64,000 nt of DNA from Caldilineaceae bacterium (GCA_019637695.1 JAHBVG010000023.1:19240-83239); one strand, 5' to 3'. Numbered from the stretch's first letter, positions 17,892-26,147 are shown. Made by a program: numbers and translations. Notes: generated by a model from the letters alone, not told the origin.

Positions 17892-19064
17892 TTATTCCAT
17901 AGGCTCTACCACAATGGTTCCTTCCATCCCCATCTGGTGATGGAGGCCGCAGAGGTAAGTGTAGACGCCCGGTTCCATGAAGGTGAGAGCCCAGGCCGCG
18001 CCATTGGCTGCAATCGGACCAATATCTGCCGAGTTGAAGTATTGAGCTGGATCATAGACTGGCGATGGACGCATTGGCGCGAAGACTTCCGGGTTCAGAA
18101 CCAGCAGCGGCGGGCCATTCTCCTGCATCTGGGGCAGGATTGGCTCCGGCGCCGGCGGCGCGTCGTCCAGTACCACCGAATGGAACTCCGCCGAGACCCA
18201 GACCACCGTATCTCCTGCTTTGATTGTCAAATCTCTGGGCAGAAATTCGTAGACCTGGGCGTGAAAGTCGCCAGTGAGGGCATTGACTGCGCCAGCCTGG
18301 ACAAACCAGAGGGTGCTGCCATCGGCAGCAGGCATATTCACAGGCAAGTTGTGCTGCTCTCGCGCCATATCGATCTGGGCCAGATAAGAGGCCAGTTCCG
18401 CCTCGGCCTGGGCGTCGATGGCGGCCTGATCCGGAACGTCTGCATCGGTGTTCTCATGGACAACCACAGTTGCCGTGTGCCAGGGGTGGAAATAGCAGTG
18501 AACCTTATAGATCCCCGGCGTAGGAAAGTTCACGGAAAAAGTATTGTTCGGGGGCGCGTCCGGGCCAGCCGGTTCGTGGGAGAGCTGCCCCGAATTGACG
18601 AAAATGTGACCATCGTAGCTCTCTACTGGGCCGCCGGGTATGCGGGAAGGAAAGGCGACAAGCGGATTGACCATTGCTCCTTTGGTCGGATCTGCCATAT
18701 CGACAGGGAGAACAAATTCCGGCGGGCTTTCATGACTGAAGAGCGTGACGGTGTGGGCATCGTCGCCAGCCAGCTTCCATGTGACGGTATCCCCCGCCCG
18801 GATGTGGATGGTTGCGGGCAAGAATGCCTGTACGGACGAAGTGTCCTGCCCGCCAGCGGCCAAAACGAAGATTTCTCTAGGATCGTAGGCCATCATGGGT
18901 TCGGGTGTAGCCGTGACAACAACTTCAACTTCTTTGGTTACTTCAACGGTGACGGGCACTTCACGGCTTGCGTCCGTCACCATCGCAGGCGCCGCCATCT
19001 GACAGCCGCTGAGGAGAAGCACAGCCACTGCCAATACAGTGAGAAAACAAATCTGCCTGGACAT
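17892..19064 (-). CDS. Lipoprotein with two plastocyanin-like domains
   Basis: The 390-residue product starts behind CAGGAGG. The signal peptide ends in the lipobox LLSGC (about residues 17-21), predicting lipid anchoring outside the membrane. Domain 1 (about 65-205) has DAHTVTLFSHE and HCYFHPWH. Domain 2 (about 245-390) has EFHSVVLDD and CGLHHQMGMEG. Each pair gives the His-Cys-His set of a type 1 copper site. The second also has the axial Met, whereas the first appears to lack it, so the two sites may differ in redox potential. A helical, acidic spacer joins the domains. Its position just upstream of the multicopper oxidase suggests electron transfer to or from that enzyme. Confidence 0.85.
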   Translation of the reverse strand: MSRQICFLTVLAVAVLLLSGCQMAAPAMVTDASREVPVTVEVTKEVEVVVTATPEPMMAYDPREIFVLAAGGQDTSSVQAFLPATIHIRAGDTVTWKLAGDDAHTVTLFSHESPPEFVLPVDMADPTKGAMVNPLVAFPSRIPGGPVESYDGHIFVNSGQLSHEPAGPDAPPNNTFSVNFPTPGIYKVHCYFHPWHTATVVVHENTDADVPDQAAIDAQAEAELASYLAQIDMAREQHNLPVNMPAADGSTLWFVQAGAVNALTGDFHAQVYEFLPRDLTIKAGDTVVWVSAEFHSVVLDDAPPAPEPILPQMQENGPPLLVLNPEVFAPMRPSPVYDPAQYFNSADIGPIAANGAAWALTFMEPGVYTYLCGLHHQMGMEGTIVVEPME

Positions 19065-19129
19065 CTTTGCCTCCTGGAAAATATGAATAGTGGATCAACT
19101 GTGGAACACTGACAAAGTATCCTCTGCCA

Positions 19130-19592
19130 TTGCTCATTTTCCAGGTCAGAAAGTACTCGCTTTTTGTTCAATATGGGTGTCTCTCCAAACCGTTGACAGC
19201 AGAACAATTGCTCCAGGAGATCGCCCGCCTGGAAGATCACCCTGCCCACCAGTTCAGGTCAGTTCTTGTCGTCAATGGTGACCGGGGATTTTGCCAGCTG
19301 ATCACCCGCTACCTGGAATCCAGCGGACGGACAATCGAGATCCGGCGCGCCTATAAGGGAGACGAGGCTTTGCGCATCCTCGAAGGGGAAATCGTACACA
19401 TGCGCCAACACTGTACCCCAGCGGCAGCATCAGTCAGAGCCCCCAGTTTACCTGTTGGTGGAACAGCCACCTAGGCGGGTGGACACCCGTACCTTGAATC
19501 AGTTGCTCATTTTCCTGAGCCAGCGTCTCGGTCCACTCACCATGAACGACCTGCTAGAGTCTAAATCTCCGGAACCTTCGCATTCTGCCTGA
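19130..19592 (+). pseudogene. Response-regulator receiver remnant, frameshifted
   Basis: The first frame reads KPLTAEQLLQEIARL, then VLVVNGDRGFCQLITRYLESS and IEIRRAYKGDEALRILE. This is the linker after one receiver domain followed by the start of another. The usual DDD acidic pocket has become NGD. Near 19390 the match moves to another frame, which continues as VYLLVEQPPRRVDTRTLNQLL and GPLTMNDLLESK to a stop at 19590-19592. The middle of the receiver with the phospho-acceptor Asp is absent. It is a broken piece of a larger two-component gene, lying just outside the integrated element. Confidence 0.55.
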
Positions 19593-19796
19593 TACAAAGT
19601 CGTACCAATAGCGAAAGCCACCCTCATGGTCTGGCAACCCCCTGGGTGGCTTTCACAAAGTGCCTTTACAAATATTGACCGCGATATGCAGTCAACTATG
19701 AAGGCTATAGAGGCAATGATGTCTATACTTTGATAACATCGAAAAAGTGAACCGACGATTGGACGGCGCTATATCTCATTCGCTGCTACCTTCGAA

Positions 19797-19839
<43 letters not shown>

Positions 19840-19954
19840 ATTTAGATTTCTTATCGGGGTGGAATTCGCAGTTTTTGCCTTCGGTGGTCAAATGCTGTCC
19901 CGTTGAAGACACCCTCAAAGCCTCTGAACGACAAATTGGTCTTCTGTGCTTAAC

Positions 19955-21139
19955 CTACCTACGCCGTCGAGCCAGGTAGTACTCCTCCAGAATTCCGTAG
20001 CGCTTGGCCAGCTTACGGACGCCGGAGTCGGACATGTGGTATCGCTCAGCAAGCGCCCGCCAATTGGGGTTCGCCTGAATCGCCTGCTGCAACTCCTCCT
20101 TTCGCGGCGGCTGGCGTATATCCAGCCCAACGGCTGGCTGAACGGCGCCAACGGCAACCGGTGAAGTATGCGCCTCTATCAGGTCTTGTGAGACCGGATG
20201 CACGTAGATGTCCTCGGTGATCTTCTGGCTGCTATGCCCCAGCATCACAGAGAGGCTCTTGGTGTCGCGCTGCACGCGCCAGAAGTGGGTGGCGAAGCTG
20301 TGGCGCAGGGAATGGGTATTCCAGATCTCCTCTTCCACGCCGGCCCGAATCGCAACCCGACGCAGAACCTGGTAGACGCTTCCCGGCTGTAGTGGTTGTC
20401 CATTCTGCTGCACAAAGAGCGCCTTCGCTCCCGGCATGTGCTGGACGAGCGCCTCTCTGTACGCCAAATAGTGACGCAAGATCTGCCCGACCGTCGCGGA
20501 AAAGGGAATCATCCGCAGGCGGTCGCCCTTGCCGAGCACATCGAGCAGGCATCCCCGCCCGTCTGTGGTCAGCAACTGCACCTGGTCCACTTGCAGTTGC
20601 GCCAGTTCGGCCCGGCGCAAGCCCGTATCAGCCAGCAACGAGATCATCGCCACGTCCCGCACCGACAGTTCACTCTCCGTCGCGGCGTTGAGCAGCGCCT
20701 GGAGCGTTTCGGTCGAGATGGTTTTGGTGCGCACAGCGGAGACACGCGGTAACGGGAACCAACAGGAGACATCCCGCGGCAGACATCCCTCCTCGAAGAG
20801 CCAGGTCAAGAAAGTACGAATCACGCCTACGGTTCGCCGCACGGTGACTGGCGAGAGTCCGTGAGATTCAGTCGGTCGTCCTGGATGGTCGTCATACTTC
20901 TGCTTCACCCGTGAGAGCCAGTAGGCGAAGTCTTTGGCGGATGTACGGGTGATCTGCCCGTCGGGTAAGCGCGTTGTGTACCAGAGCGCAAATCGTTTCA
21001 GCGCATTGTTGTAATGACGGAGGGTTTCCTCTTTCCGCAGTGTGATCATGCAATCCTGTAAGTAAGTCTCGATCCAGCGATCCAAATTGGGGAAGATCAG
21101 AATATCTTCCACTTTTCGTTCTTGAGGGGTCAGTAGCAT
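19955..21139 (-). CDS. Tyrosine recombinase / integrase
   Basis: The product has 394 residues. The start at 21139 is preferred because GAGAGAGGGAG precedes it; a longer frame to 21280 lacks a site and overlaps the opposite gene's leader. The N-terminal SAM-like domain (about 15-130) has LRHYNNALKRFALWY. The catalytic domain shows TGLRRAEL (Arg I, about 170), LGKGDRLR (Lys), HSLRHSFATH (His-x-x-Arg, about 275), LGHSS, and EDIYVH with the nucleophilic Tyr (about 310). A C-terminal extension of about 70 residues carries a helix-turn-helix (NWRALAERYHMSDSGVRKLA), unusual for Xer-like enzymes. It probably integrates and excises the element at the adjacent tRNA-Lys site. Confidence 0.92.
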   Translation of the reverse strand: MLLTPQERKVEDILIFPNLDRWIETYLQDCMITLRKEETLRHYNNALKRFALWYTTRLPDGQITRTSAKDFAYWLSRVKQKYDDHPGRPTESHGLSPVTVRRTVGVIRTFLTWLFEEGCLPRDVSCWFPLPRVSAVRTKTISTETLQALLNAATESELSVRDVAMISLLADTGLRRAELAQLQVDQVQLLTTDGRGCLLDVLGKGDRLRMIPFSATVGQILRHYLAYREALVQHMPGAKALFVQQNGQPLQPGSVYQVLRRVAIRAGVEEEIWNTHSLRHSFATHFWRVQRDTKSLSVMLGHSSQKITEDIYVHPVSQDLIEAHTSPVAVGAVQPAVGLDIRQPPRKEELQQAIQANPNWRALAERYHMSDSGVRKLAKRYGILEEYYLARRRR

Positions 21140-21325
21140 ACGAACTCCCTCTCTCGCAGTGGTTGTCTCATCCGATGATTGAGGAAGTCGATATTGAGGA
21201 GCCGGCTCGTCTCTCACGACGAGATTTACCATAGCACGAAAGTTCGGCGTCGGATCGAAAGGCGCAGAAAAGTCATCCAAAAGGAAGTGTTTCGGACTAT
21301 CCGCAGTCAGAAAGGAGATATACCT

Positions 21326-21703
21326 ATGCCCGCAGCCTATCCCTTGCCCAGGAAGTACACAGGCATTCTCGGAGAAGCACAGAATGAGTTGCGCTGCATT
21401 GCCCAGCGCGCACGCACGGCGTTGCAGGAAGTGGAGGCAGACGACCAGCCCTTCGAACTGACGCGCATCATCCTGCGCGACATCGAATCGGTAGCTTACC
21501 GCATCGCCCTTGACCTGTCAGGGTTGGAGATCAGCGGCGCCTGCGATGACTGTCCCTCCGCTCCGCCCCGCACCTGCGCCCAGGCTGCCCTCATCATCAT
21601 GGCAGCGGAACTAGAGCGGCAGGCGGAACTGGCGCGGGCGCACGCCCTGGGACACACCGCCGTCAAGTTGCCCACGCTGCCCGATGACCTCTTCGACAAT
21701 TAG
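21326..21703 (+). CDS. Hypothetical helical protein of the element
   Basis: The 125-residue frame starts after an optimal AAAGGAG at eight bases spacing. An upstream extension to 21179 is ignored. It is predicted mostly helical, with a Cys cluster (GACDDCPSAPPRTCAQAA, about residues 74-91) that could bind a metal or form disulfides. I do not recognise a family. It is transcribed away from the recombinase, so the 190 bases between the two starts should hold the promoters. As the first gene of the rightward block, a regulatory role such as excision or copy control is possible but unsupported. Confidence 0.7.
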   Translation: MPAAYPLPRKYTGILGEAQNELRCIAQRARTALQEVEADDQPFELTRIILRDIESVAYRIALDLSGLEISGACDDCPSAPPRTCAQAALIIMAAELERQAELARAHALGHTAVKLPTLPDDLFDN

Positions 21704-22027
21704 GGAGGTGTCCATGGAATGACAACAGCCTGAGGATGCTCCTCAGGCTGCCATCGCAGAACAATGAGTTTTCACAGATCGCCTGACCGGTGCGGGAACA
21801 CCGGCCAGGCCAGCGCACCGCTGACCATACCAGCGGCACGCCGGTAGATCATGATAGCGGGAAGGGCACACAAAGCCAATTCCGCTGCAGAGAATACCGC
21901 CGGGGCCGCAAAGAAGAGCCATCAGTCGTGAGGGGACTGCCTCAGATTCGTAGCGAACCAGAGCCGTGACAAAGAAAGGACTGGCGAATTCTGGGGGCTG
22001 ACCACTCCTACATCCGGAGGTATTGCC
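21704..22027. other. Intergenic region with a hairpin
   Basis: This gap of 324 bases holds the hairpin at 21726-21750 near its start and a CCGGAGG ribosome binding site for the next gene at its end. Open frames on the minus strand lack coding character. Nothing else was recognised. Confidence 0.5.
21726..21750 (+). terminator. Perfect 10-bp stem, 5-nt loop
   Basis: CAGCCTGAGG at 21726-21735 pairs with CCTCAGGCTG at 21741-21750. It starts 22 bases after the stop of the 125-residue gene. It is followed by CCATCG and not by a T-run, so it is terminator-like but not a textbook intrinsic terminator. Confidence 0.5.
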
Positions 22028-22435
22028 ATGAACACAAGGACTCATCAGGACCAGAGTTTTCCCGTAATCGACCTGTTGATGCCGGGGCAGGTGAAAGGAC
22101 TGAACAACGCACGTCCCATCCCCGTGCTGGATCTACCCCTCGCCGACGGGCGTAAGTGGTGCCAGGCCACCCTGGAGTGGCTGGACGGTGTAAGGATTTG
22201 TACCTGTCCTACGAACGATCTGCTGGCGGAGGGCATCTGCCGGCGCAGTCCCCGTGGCGGGAAGTGTCTGCTCCTGTTACCGGGGGACCATCCCGACTGG
22301 CGCCCTGCCCGCCGTCATCGCTTCGATCCGCAGCGGCAGATGATCGCCCTGCGCCAGACGCCGGCGCCGCCCCCACCACAACCGCCGCTGGCACTGGAGG
22401 AGATGGAGCGTGGTGGGGCAGGGAGCAAGCGATGA
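22028..22435 (+). CDS. Hypothetical protein preceding the FtsK-like translocase
   Basis: The 135-residue frame starts after CCGGAGG. Its end overlaps the next start by four bases (ATGA), so the two genes are translationally coupled. It contains Cys-rich stretches (RICTCPTNDLL and GICRRS) and a Pro-rich C-terminus (PAPPPPQPPLALEEM). No family was recognised. The tight coupling suggests that it works with the translocase, perhaps as an accessory DNA-binding or regulatory subunit, but nothing in the sequence proves it. Confidence 0.75.
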   Translation: MNTRTHQDQSFPVIDLLMPGQVKGLNNARPIPVLDLPLADGRKWCQATLEWLDGVRICTCPTNDLLAEGICRRSPRGGKCLLLLPGDHPDWRPARRHRFDPQRQMIALRQTPAPPPPQPPLALEEMERGGAGSKR

Positions 22436-23772
22436 TTGCCATGCCGCAAGAAGCGCAGATCATCAACCGCCTCTTTCACCAGCATAAGGTCCAGTGCCGC
22501 GTGTTGCCGCCCCCGGCCTCCTACCAAACGGCGACCCTGCGCCTCTTCCGCCTGCAACGCGGAACGGGCGTACCCGTGAACAAGGTGACGGGGCTGGCGG
22601 ACGAACTGGACGAGGCGTTGACCCATCTGCGCCGCCGTCCTGTGCAGGTGCGCTTTGATCGGCTGCCCCTGCGCCTGGAGGTGCCCAGACCCGACCCGCA
22701 GGTGCTGCGCCTACAAGGAGTATTGGAGCGTCTACCGCCTGAACATTTCGAGGAGGGACGGCTGCTGGCGGTGATAGGGGAGGGGCATGCCTACGGGCAG
22801 AGCCAGATGATTCTGCTTGACCTGATCGGCCCCAACGCCCCACACCTGCTGCTGGCGGGTACCACGGGCAGCGGCAAGACTAATCTGCTCGCCGGTCTCA
22901 TCCTCAGCCTCGCCCACCTCAACAGCCCGCGGGATCTGGCGCTGGTTCTGCTCGATCCCAAGGGCGTGGACCTGCAAGGCTTCAGTGTCCTGCCCCACCT
23001 GGCCACGCCGCTGATCACGGACCCGGTGGAGGCGGTGGATGCGCTACGTAGCGTGGTAGCCGAACTGGAGAAACGGAAGCAGGTGGCAGGTAGCAGATGG
23101 CAGGTAGCCAACGGCCAACAGCCAACGTCCAATGGCTTTCCTCGCCTCGTTGTGGCTATTGATGAGCTGGCGGAGTTGATGGATGTGGCGGGGAGCGAAG
23201 TGGAGGCCAGCGTCAAACGCATTCTACAGGTGGGGCGGGGGTTAGGTATCCATATGATCGCTGCTACGCAGAAGCCGCTGGTGAGCGTCATCGGGTCTCT
23301 AGTGAAGGCCAACTTCCCCGTGCGCCTCGTCGGTAAAGTGGCCAGCGGCGACGATGCCAAGGTAGCGGCGGGACTGCCCGGCACCGACGCTGAGCGTCTG
23401 CCCGGTCTAGGCGCCTTTTTGCTCGTACAGGGCGGAGAAATACAGCGAGTGCAGAGTTACCACCTGCCCCAGCCGGATCTGCCGAGGCTGTCAGCGAGCG
23501 TACGCGACGGATGGCAGGGCACTGCGACGACGTGGCGATTGCCGCAGCGCCAACCAACCCCGCAATCGACTGCCGCCATTGCTCAGTCTCAATCGAACGG
23601 TGGCTATCCACATTGGTTGCGAAAGGCAGTGGAAGCGTATCTGGCAGATCACGAACGACTGCCCAGCCAACGAGCCGTGCAGCGCACATACCAGGATGAG
23701 ACGGGCCAGATGCTGGCCTGGGAGACCATTCGGCAGGTCATTGAGGATGTGGGCGGGCAGCAACGCGAGTAA
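22432..23772 (+). CDS. FtsK/SpoIIIE-type DNA translocase (TraB-like)
   Basis: The 446-residue start is fixed by the ATGA overlap with the preceding gene. No transmembrane segment is seen, so this is a soluble single-motor protein. The motor domain (about 95-360) has Walker A GTTGSGKTN (about 143-151), DPKGVDL, Walker B VVAIDELAEL (about 239-248) and AATQKP. A loop before Walker B contains a low-complexity insert (VAGSRWQVANGQQPTSN). The C-terminus (about 385-446; ERLPSQRAVQRTY, AWETIRQVIED) looks like a winged helix, as in FtsK gamma. On a recombinase-borne element without a relaxase, this fits the single-protein transfer motor of actinomycete elements (TraB type), which pumps double-stranded DNA. 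A maintenance role is the alternative. Confidence 0.85.
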   Translation: MIAMPQEAQIINRLFHQHKVQCRVLPPPASYQTATLRLFRLQRGTGVPVNKVTGLADELDEALTHLRRRPVQVRFDRLPLRLEVPRPDPQVLRLQGVLERLPPEHFEEGRLLAVIGEGHAYGQSQMILLDLIGPNAPHLLLAGTTGSGKTNLLAGLILSLAHLNSPRDLALVLLDPKGVDLQGFSVLPHLATPLITDPVEAVDALRSVVAELEKRKQVAGSRWQVANGQQPTSNGFPRLVVAIDELAELMDVAGSEVEASVKRILQVGRGLGIHMIAATQKPLVSVIGSLVKANFPVRLVGKVASGDDAKVAAGLPGTDAERLPGLGAFLLVQGGEIQRVQSYHLPQPDLPRLSASVRDGWQGTATTWRLPQRQPTPQSTAAIAQSQSNGGYPHWLRKAVEAYLADHERLPSQRAVQRTYQDETGQMLAWETIRQVIEDVGGQQRE

Positions 23773-23773
23773 T

Positions 23774-23850
23774 GCAAGTGCAATGCAAGCGTAAGTCTCG
23801 CCCCAAACCAGGTGCAAGCGGGCTGAAATCGCTGGTTGCGTTGCACTTGC
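23774..23850. repeat. Inverted TGCAAGTGCAA repeat
   Basis: GCAAGTGCAA at 23774-23783 is mirrored by TTGCACTTGC at 23841-23850. A further TGCAAG lies at 23784-23789 and GTGCAAG at 23812-23818. TraB-type translocases of Streptomyces recognise short direct repeats placed near their own gene. This cluster directly after the translocase gene is a candidate for such a site, though a terminator or operator is equally possible. Confidence 0.4.
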
Positions 23851-23906
23851 AGGGTTGTAAGTGAGCGGAGTATCTCTACCAAACAAGGAGGAAATTCATA
23901 CGGCGA

Positions 23907-24380
23907 GTGCTGACCGACAACAACGGTTGTGGACTATGGGCAATGGTGGCGTTGGTGGCAATGCTGCTGCTGGTGGGGCTGCTGGTCTACATCGACAGAC
24001 GCTTCGGAGCGGAGGCCTCTGCTTTTTTCCTGGGCATCAGCCTGGGCATTCCCCTGCTCCTGATCATGGTCGTGATTGTAGGGGGCATCTACGTGCTCGT
24101 CATCCGTGGCGCCGTACATCTGCAAGAGCGCGATGACGCGGGCGAGATCGGACGGCTGCGCACGCTGGGCGAGATCGCCCGCACCGAACGTTCCTTTGTC
24201 CAACTGGACCGCGACGCTATGCGCACGCAGCAGAAGCATCCCCATCCCATTGTCCCAAATCAGCAACGGGCGCTGGCGCTAACATACGACACTGATGGGC
24301 AGTGGACGGACGAAGGGTGGGAGTCGTGGGAAGAGGATGAGACGCAGCGTCGGAACGGCGGCATGCGAATTCTGGAGTGA
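23907..24380 (+). CDS. Small two-helix membrane protein
   Basis: The frame starts with GTG at 23907. A strong AAGGAGG lies about 15 bases upstream, somewhat far, so the exact start is uncertain. The product (157 residues) has two hydrophobic segments (about 11-29 and 40-66) and a hydrophilic C-terminal tail with acidic patches (DEGWESWEEDE). I do not recognise a family. It lies between the translocase and the replication block. Small membrane proteins in this position on conjugative elements (Spd-type) help the element spread. That is an inference from position only. Confidence 0.65.
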   Translation: MLTDNNGCGLWAMVALVAMLLLVGLLVYIDRRFGAEASAFFLGISLGIPLLLIMVVIVGGIYVLVIRGAVHLQERDDAGEIGRLRTLGEIARTERSFVQLDRDAMRTQQKHPHPIVPNQQRALALTYDTDGQWTDEGWESWEEDETQRRNGGMRILE

Positions 24381-24453
24381 GCGCTTCATGCCTTTGGCTG
24401 CTAACGGTTAGGCCGCTTGAGAGCCAATGACTTAACGTGAAGGAGGAAACCAG

Positions 24454-24468
24454 ATGATTGACGAGTAG
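24454..24468 (+). other. Four-codon minigene with strong ribosome binding site
   Basis: ATG ATT GAC GAG TAG follows AGGAGG (24441-24446) at normal spacing. It lies in the 235-base gap upstream of the initiator gene, which otherwise shows nothing clear. It could be a leader peptide controlling the initiator, or the stump of a deleted gene. Confidence 0.3.
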
Positions 24469-24615
24469 AGGTTGTAGACGAACGAAGGAACGCTAGCTGC
24501 GAGAAGGCAGCAGTCAGTAGCTTTTACCCCAAAAAGAAAGGAAGCGGTATCGCCTGGTCCCGGCCAAGGTCTTGGCGACAACCTCTTCCTCACATTTCAT
24601 AGGAGATAGTACACG

Positions 24616-25839
24616 ATGACGACCCTTGTTGGCAAGACCAGTTTCGCGCAAGCTGAGAATCCTGTCCCAGCCTTTGGCCTGGGAGAGGCCCTGGACGCCG
24701 CTATCGCAGACGGCGACTTCCGTACCTACGTGCTACTCTGCCAGTGGGCATGGCAGGAACATCCGGGGGCAGAGAAACCCTTCACTGAACACACCTACGA
24801 GCAGATGGCAAAGCTGCATCCGGCGCACCGGCGTCCTACGGCTGAAACTGTGCGCGGGCGCATCTATCGGCTGACCCAGGCGGGACTGGTACGGCGCGAA
24901 CGGGCGGGTCAGACGCTCTGGCGCACCTACCCGGTGCTGGAAACCAACGGACGCCTCTTGCTGGGCGGGATGCAGCGTTACACCCAGAGCCATGTCCCAG
25001 CGCCGGCCCAAGACGTGAACACCATACTGATGGATACACAGGCAAAGCAACCGCCTGACCGAGCCGGTGCGCCACACCCAGGCCGTGCGGCAGGGAAGTC
25101 CGCCCCCCTTCAGTCCGCTGGGCGTGTCGAGGGAACCCATCCAGACCCCGTCACCGTGCGGCAGGGGCACATTGAGGCTCCTGACCGTTCCCACGAGGCA
25201 CACCCACCGAGCGGGGACGGGCAGCCAGCGTACCGCCAGGCTTCTGAGCGCGCGTCTGCGCTCCACCCAGATGGTTTGGGTGGGCATGAGGTACACACTC
25301 AAAGTGCCACAACCCGGCCCGTGGGCGGGGGACAGGAACACACTCAGCCCAAGGGTGGGGAGCAAGCACGCACCCATACTGTGACGCCTGCTCCCCTGGC
25401 TGGGCAGCCGGTCCACACCCAGACGCCTGGGTGCGTGGAGCGAGTACACCCAGATCCTATGGCTGGGCAGCCACAGCCCACCCAGGATCATCCCCAGCAG
25501 CCCATGAGTGAGGCACAGGCGCACACCCAGAAATCGACTGCACAGAGCGCTCCTACCTCTGGTGGAAAGTCGCCGACCGGGGATGCCCCGGCCACTGGGC
25601 GGGGAGCCAGCGCACACCCAGACGGTGGTTCCTCACGTGCGCGTGGGCGCGCGTCAGTACTGACTGGTACTGATCCTCTCTCCTTCCTTTCCTCCTACAC
25701 AGGGAGAGAAGATCAATCAATCAGTACTGAGGGCACAGACGTCAAACCGCTCTCCCACAAGGTACTCTCGCTGGTGACGGTCCCTGCTGGCTACGATACA
25801 CTGGCCGTTACGTTGGCCACCATGCAACCACAGGGCTGA
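24616..25839 (+). CDS. Replication initiator-like protein, winged helix plus repeat region
   Basis: The 407-residue frame starts after GGAGATAG. Residues 10-115 form a helical domain with a winged-helix look (PFTEHTYEQMAKLHPAHRR, ETVRGRIYRLTQAGLVRRER), as in initiators and DnaD-like proteins. Residues 120-350 are disordered and rich in His, Pro, Gln and Gly, with about 13 motifs such as AHPDG or VHTQ every 15-22 residues. At DNA level these coincide with the repeated 9-mer CACACCCAG, listed separately. The frame ends at 25839, but the likely C-terminal domain continues in another frame (next entry). A helicase loader follows immediately. The arrangement resembles lambda gene O, where the origin lies inside the initiator gene. 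Replication of the element is inferred. Confidence 0.6.
   Translation: MTTLVGKTSFAQAENPVPAFGLGEALDAAIADGDFRTYVLLCQWAWQEHPGAEKPFTEHTYEQMAKLHPAHRRPTAETVRGRIYRLTQAGLVRRERAGQTLWRTYPVLETNGRLLLGGMQRYTQSHVPAPAQDVNTILMDTQAKQPPDRAGAPHPGRAAGKSAPLQSAGRVEGTHPDPVTVRQGHIEAPDRSHEAHPPSGDGQPAYRQASERASALHPDGLGGHEVHTQSATTRPVGGGQEHTQPKGGEQARTHTVTPAPLAGQPVHTQTPGCVERVHPDPMAGQPQPTQDHPQQPMSEAQAHTQKSTAQSAPTSGGKSPTGDAPATGRGASAHPDGGSSRARGRASVLTGTDPLSFLSSYTGREDQSISTEGTDVKPLSHKVLSLVTVPAGYDTLAVTLATMQPQG
24979..25621 (+). repeat. Iteron-like CACACCCAG repeats inside the initiator gene
   Basis: Perfect CACACCCAG occurs at 25073, 25414, 25522 and 25613. One- or two-base variants occur at 24979 (TACACCCAG), 25199 (CACACCCAC), 25262 (TCCACCCAG), 25294 (CACACTCAA), 25339 (CACACTCAG), 25445 (TACACCCAG) and 25477 (CCCACCCAG). 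All are in the same orientation and all within one gene. Spacing is irregular. They may be initiator-binding iterons forming an internal origin, or simply the DNA of a repeated His-Thr/Pro-Gln peptide motif. Confidence 0.5.
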
Positions 25840-25877
25840 ACTACGAGGGCATCGAGGAGTGCCTGGTCCAACCGGAA

Positions 25878-26138
25878 TTGACCCAAGCCTGGTACGACTA
25901 CGTGCAGCGGAGCGACGAGACGATCCACAACCCCGCCGCTTACATCCGACGCGGCGTGCGTAGCGGACGCAAACCACCATCCCCGAAGACAAAGAAGGCT
26001 TCACAGCGGGACAACGATCCCAATGACTTCGGCTGGGATGATCCCACCATTCCCGATGAACTCTACCGCAAGTACGCCGTACCCGGCTACACGCCGCCGC
26101 ACTTGCGCAAGGCACAGGGGACGCAATCCACCCATTAG
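25878..26138 (+). CDS. C-terminal initiator segment in a shifted frame
   Basis: The frame is open from before 25803, and protein-like sequence (GLNYEGIEECLVQPELTQAW) appears immediately after the point where the preceding gene stops. It continues with YDYVQRSDETIHNPAAYIRRG, which resembles the NPAAYL-type helix near the end of DnaD and phage replication proteins. There is no good ribosome binding site at the TTG at 25878. I think this is the real C-terminal domain of the initiator, separated by a frameshift between about 25820 and 25840. The shift could be a mutation, a sequencing error or programmed slippage. As a separate gene it would encode 86 residues. It ends ten bases before the helicase loader. 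Confidence 0.5.
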   Translation: MTQAWYDYVQRSDETIHNPAAYIRRGVRSGRKPPSPKTKKASQRDNDPNDFGWDDPTIPDELYRKYAVPGYTPPHLRKAQGTQSTH

Positions 26139-26147
26139 GAGGCAACG

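Noticed and set aside
19130..19474. Functional response regulator
   Set aside because: The acidic pocket is altered, the phospho-acceptor region is missing and the match shifts frame near 19390.
21140..21280. N-terminal extension of the recombinase to 21280
   Set aside because: The internal ATG at 21139 has a strong ribosome binding site, while the upstream one has none and the extension shows no conserved sequence.
21743..22045. 100-codon minus-strand frame
   Set aside because: No ribosome binding site and no coding features; it overlaps the leader of the next gene.
24733..25617. Minus-strand 294-codon frame opposite the initiator gene
   Set aside because: It arises from the CACACCCAG repeats read backwards; it has no start signal.
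25060..25630. CRISPR-like array
   Set aside because: The repeat unit is only nine bases, spacing is irregular and the region is an open coding frame; no cas genes are near.
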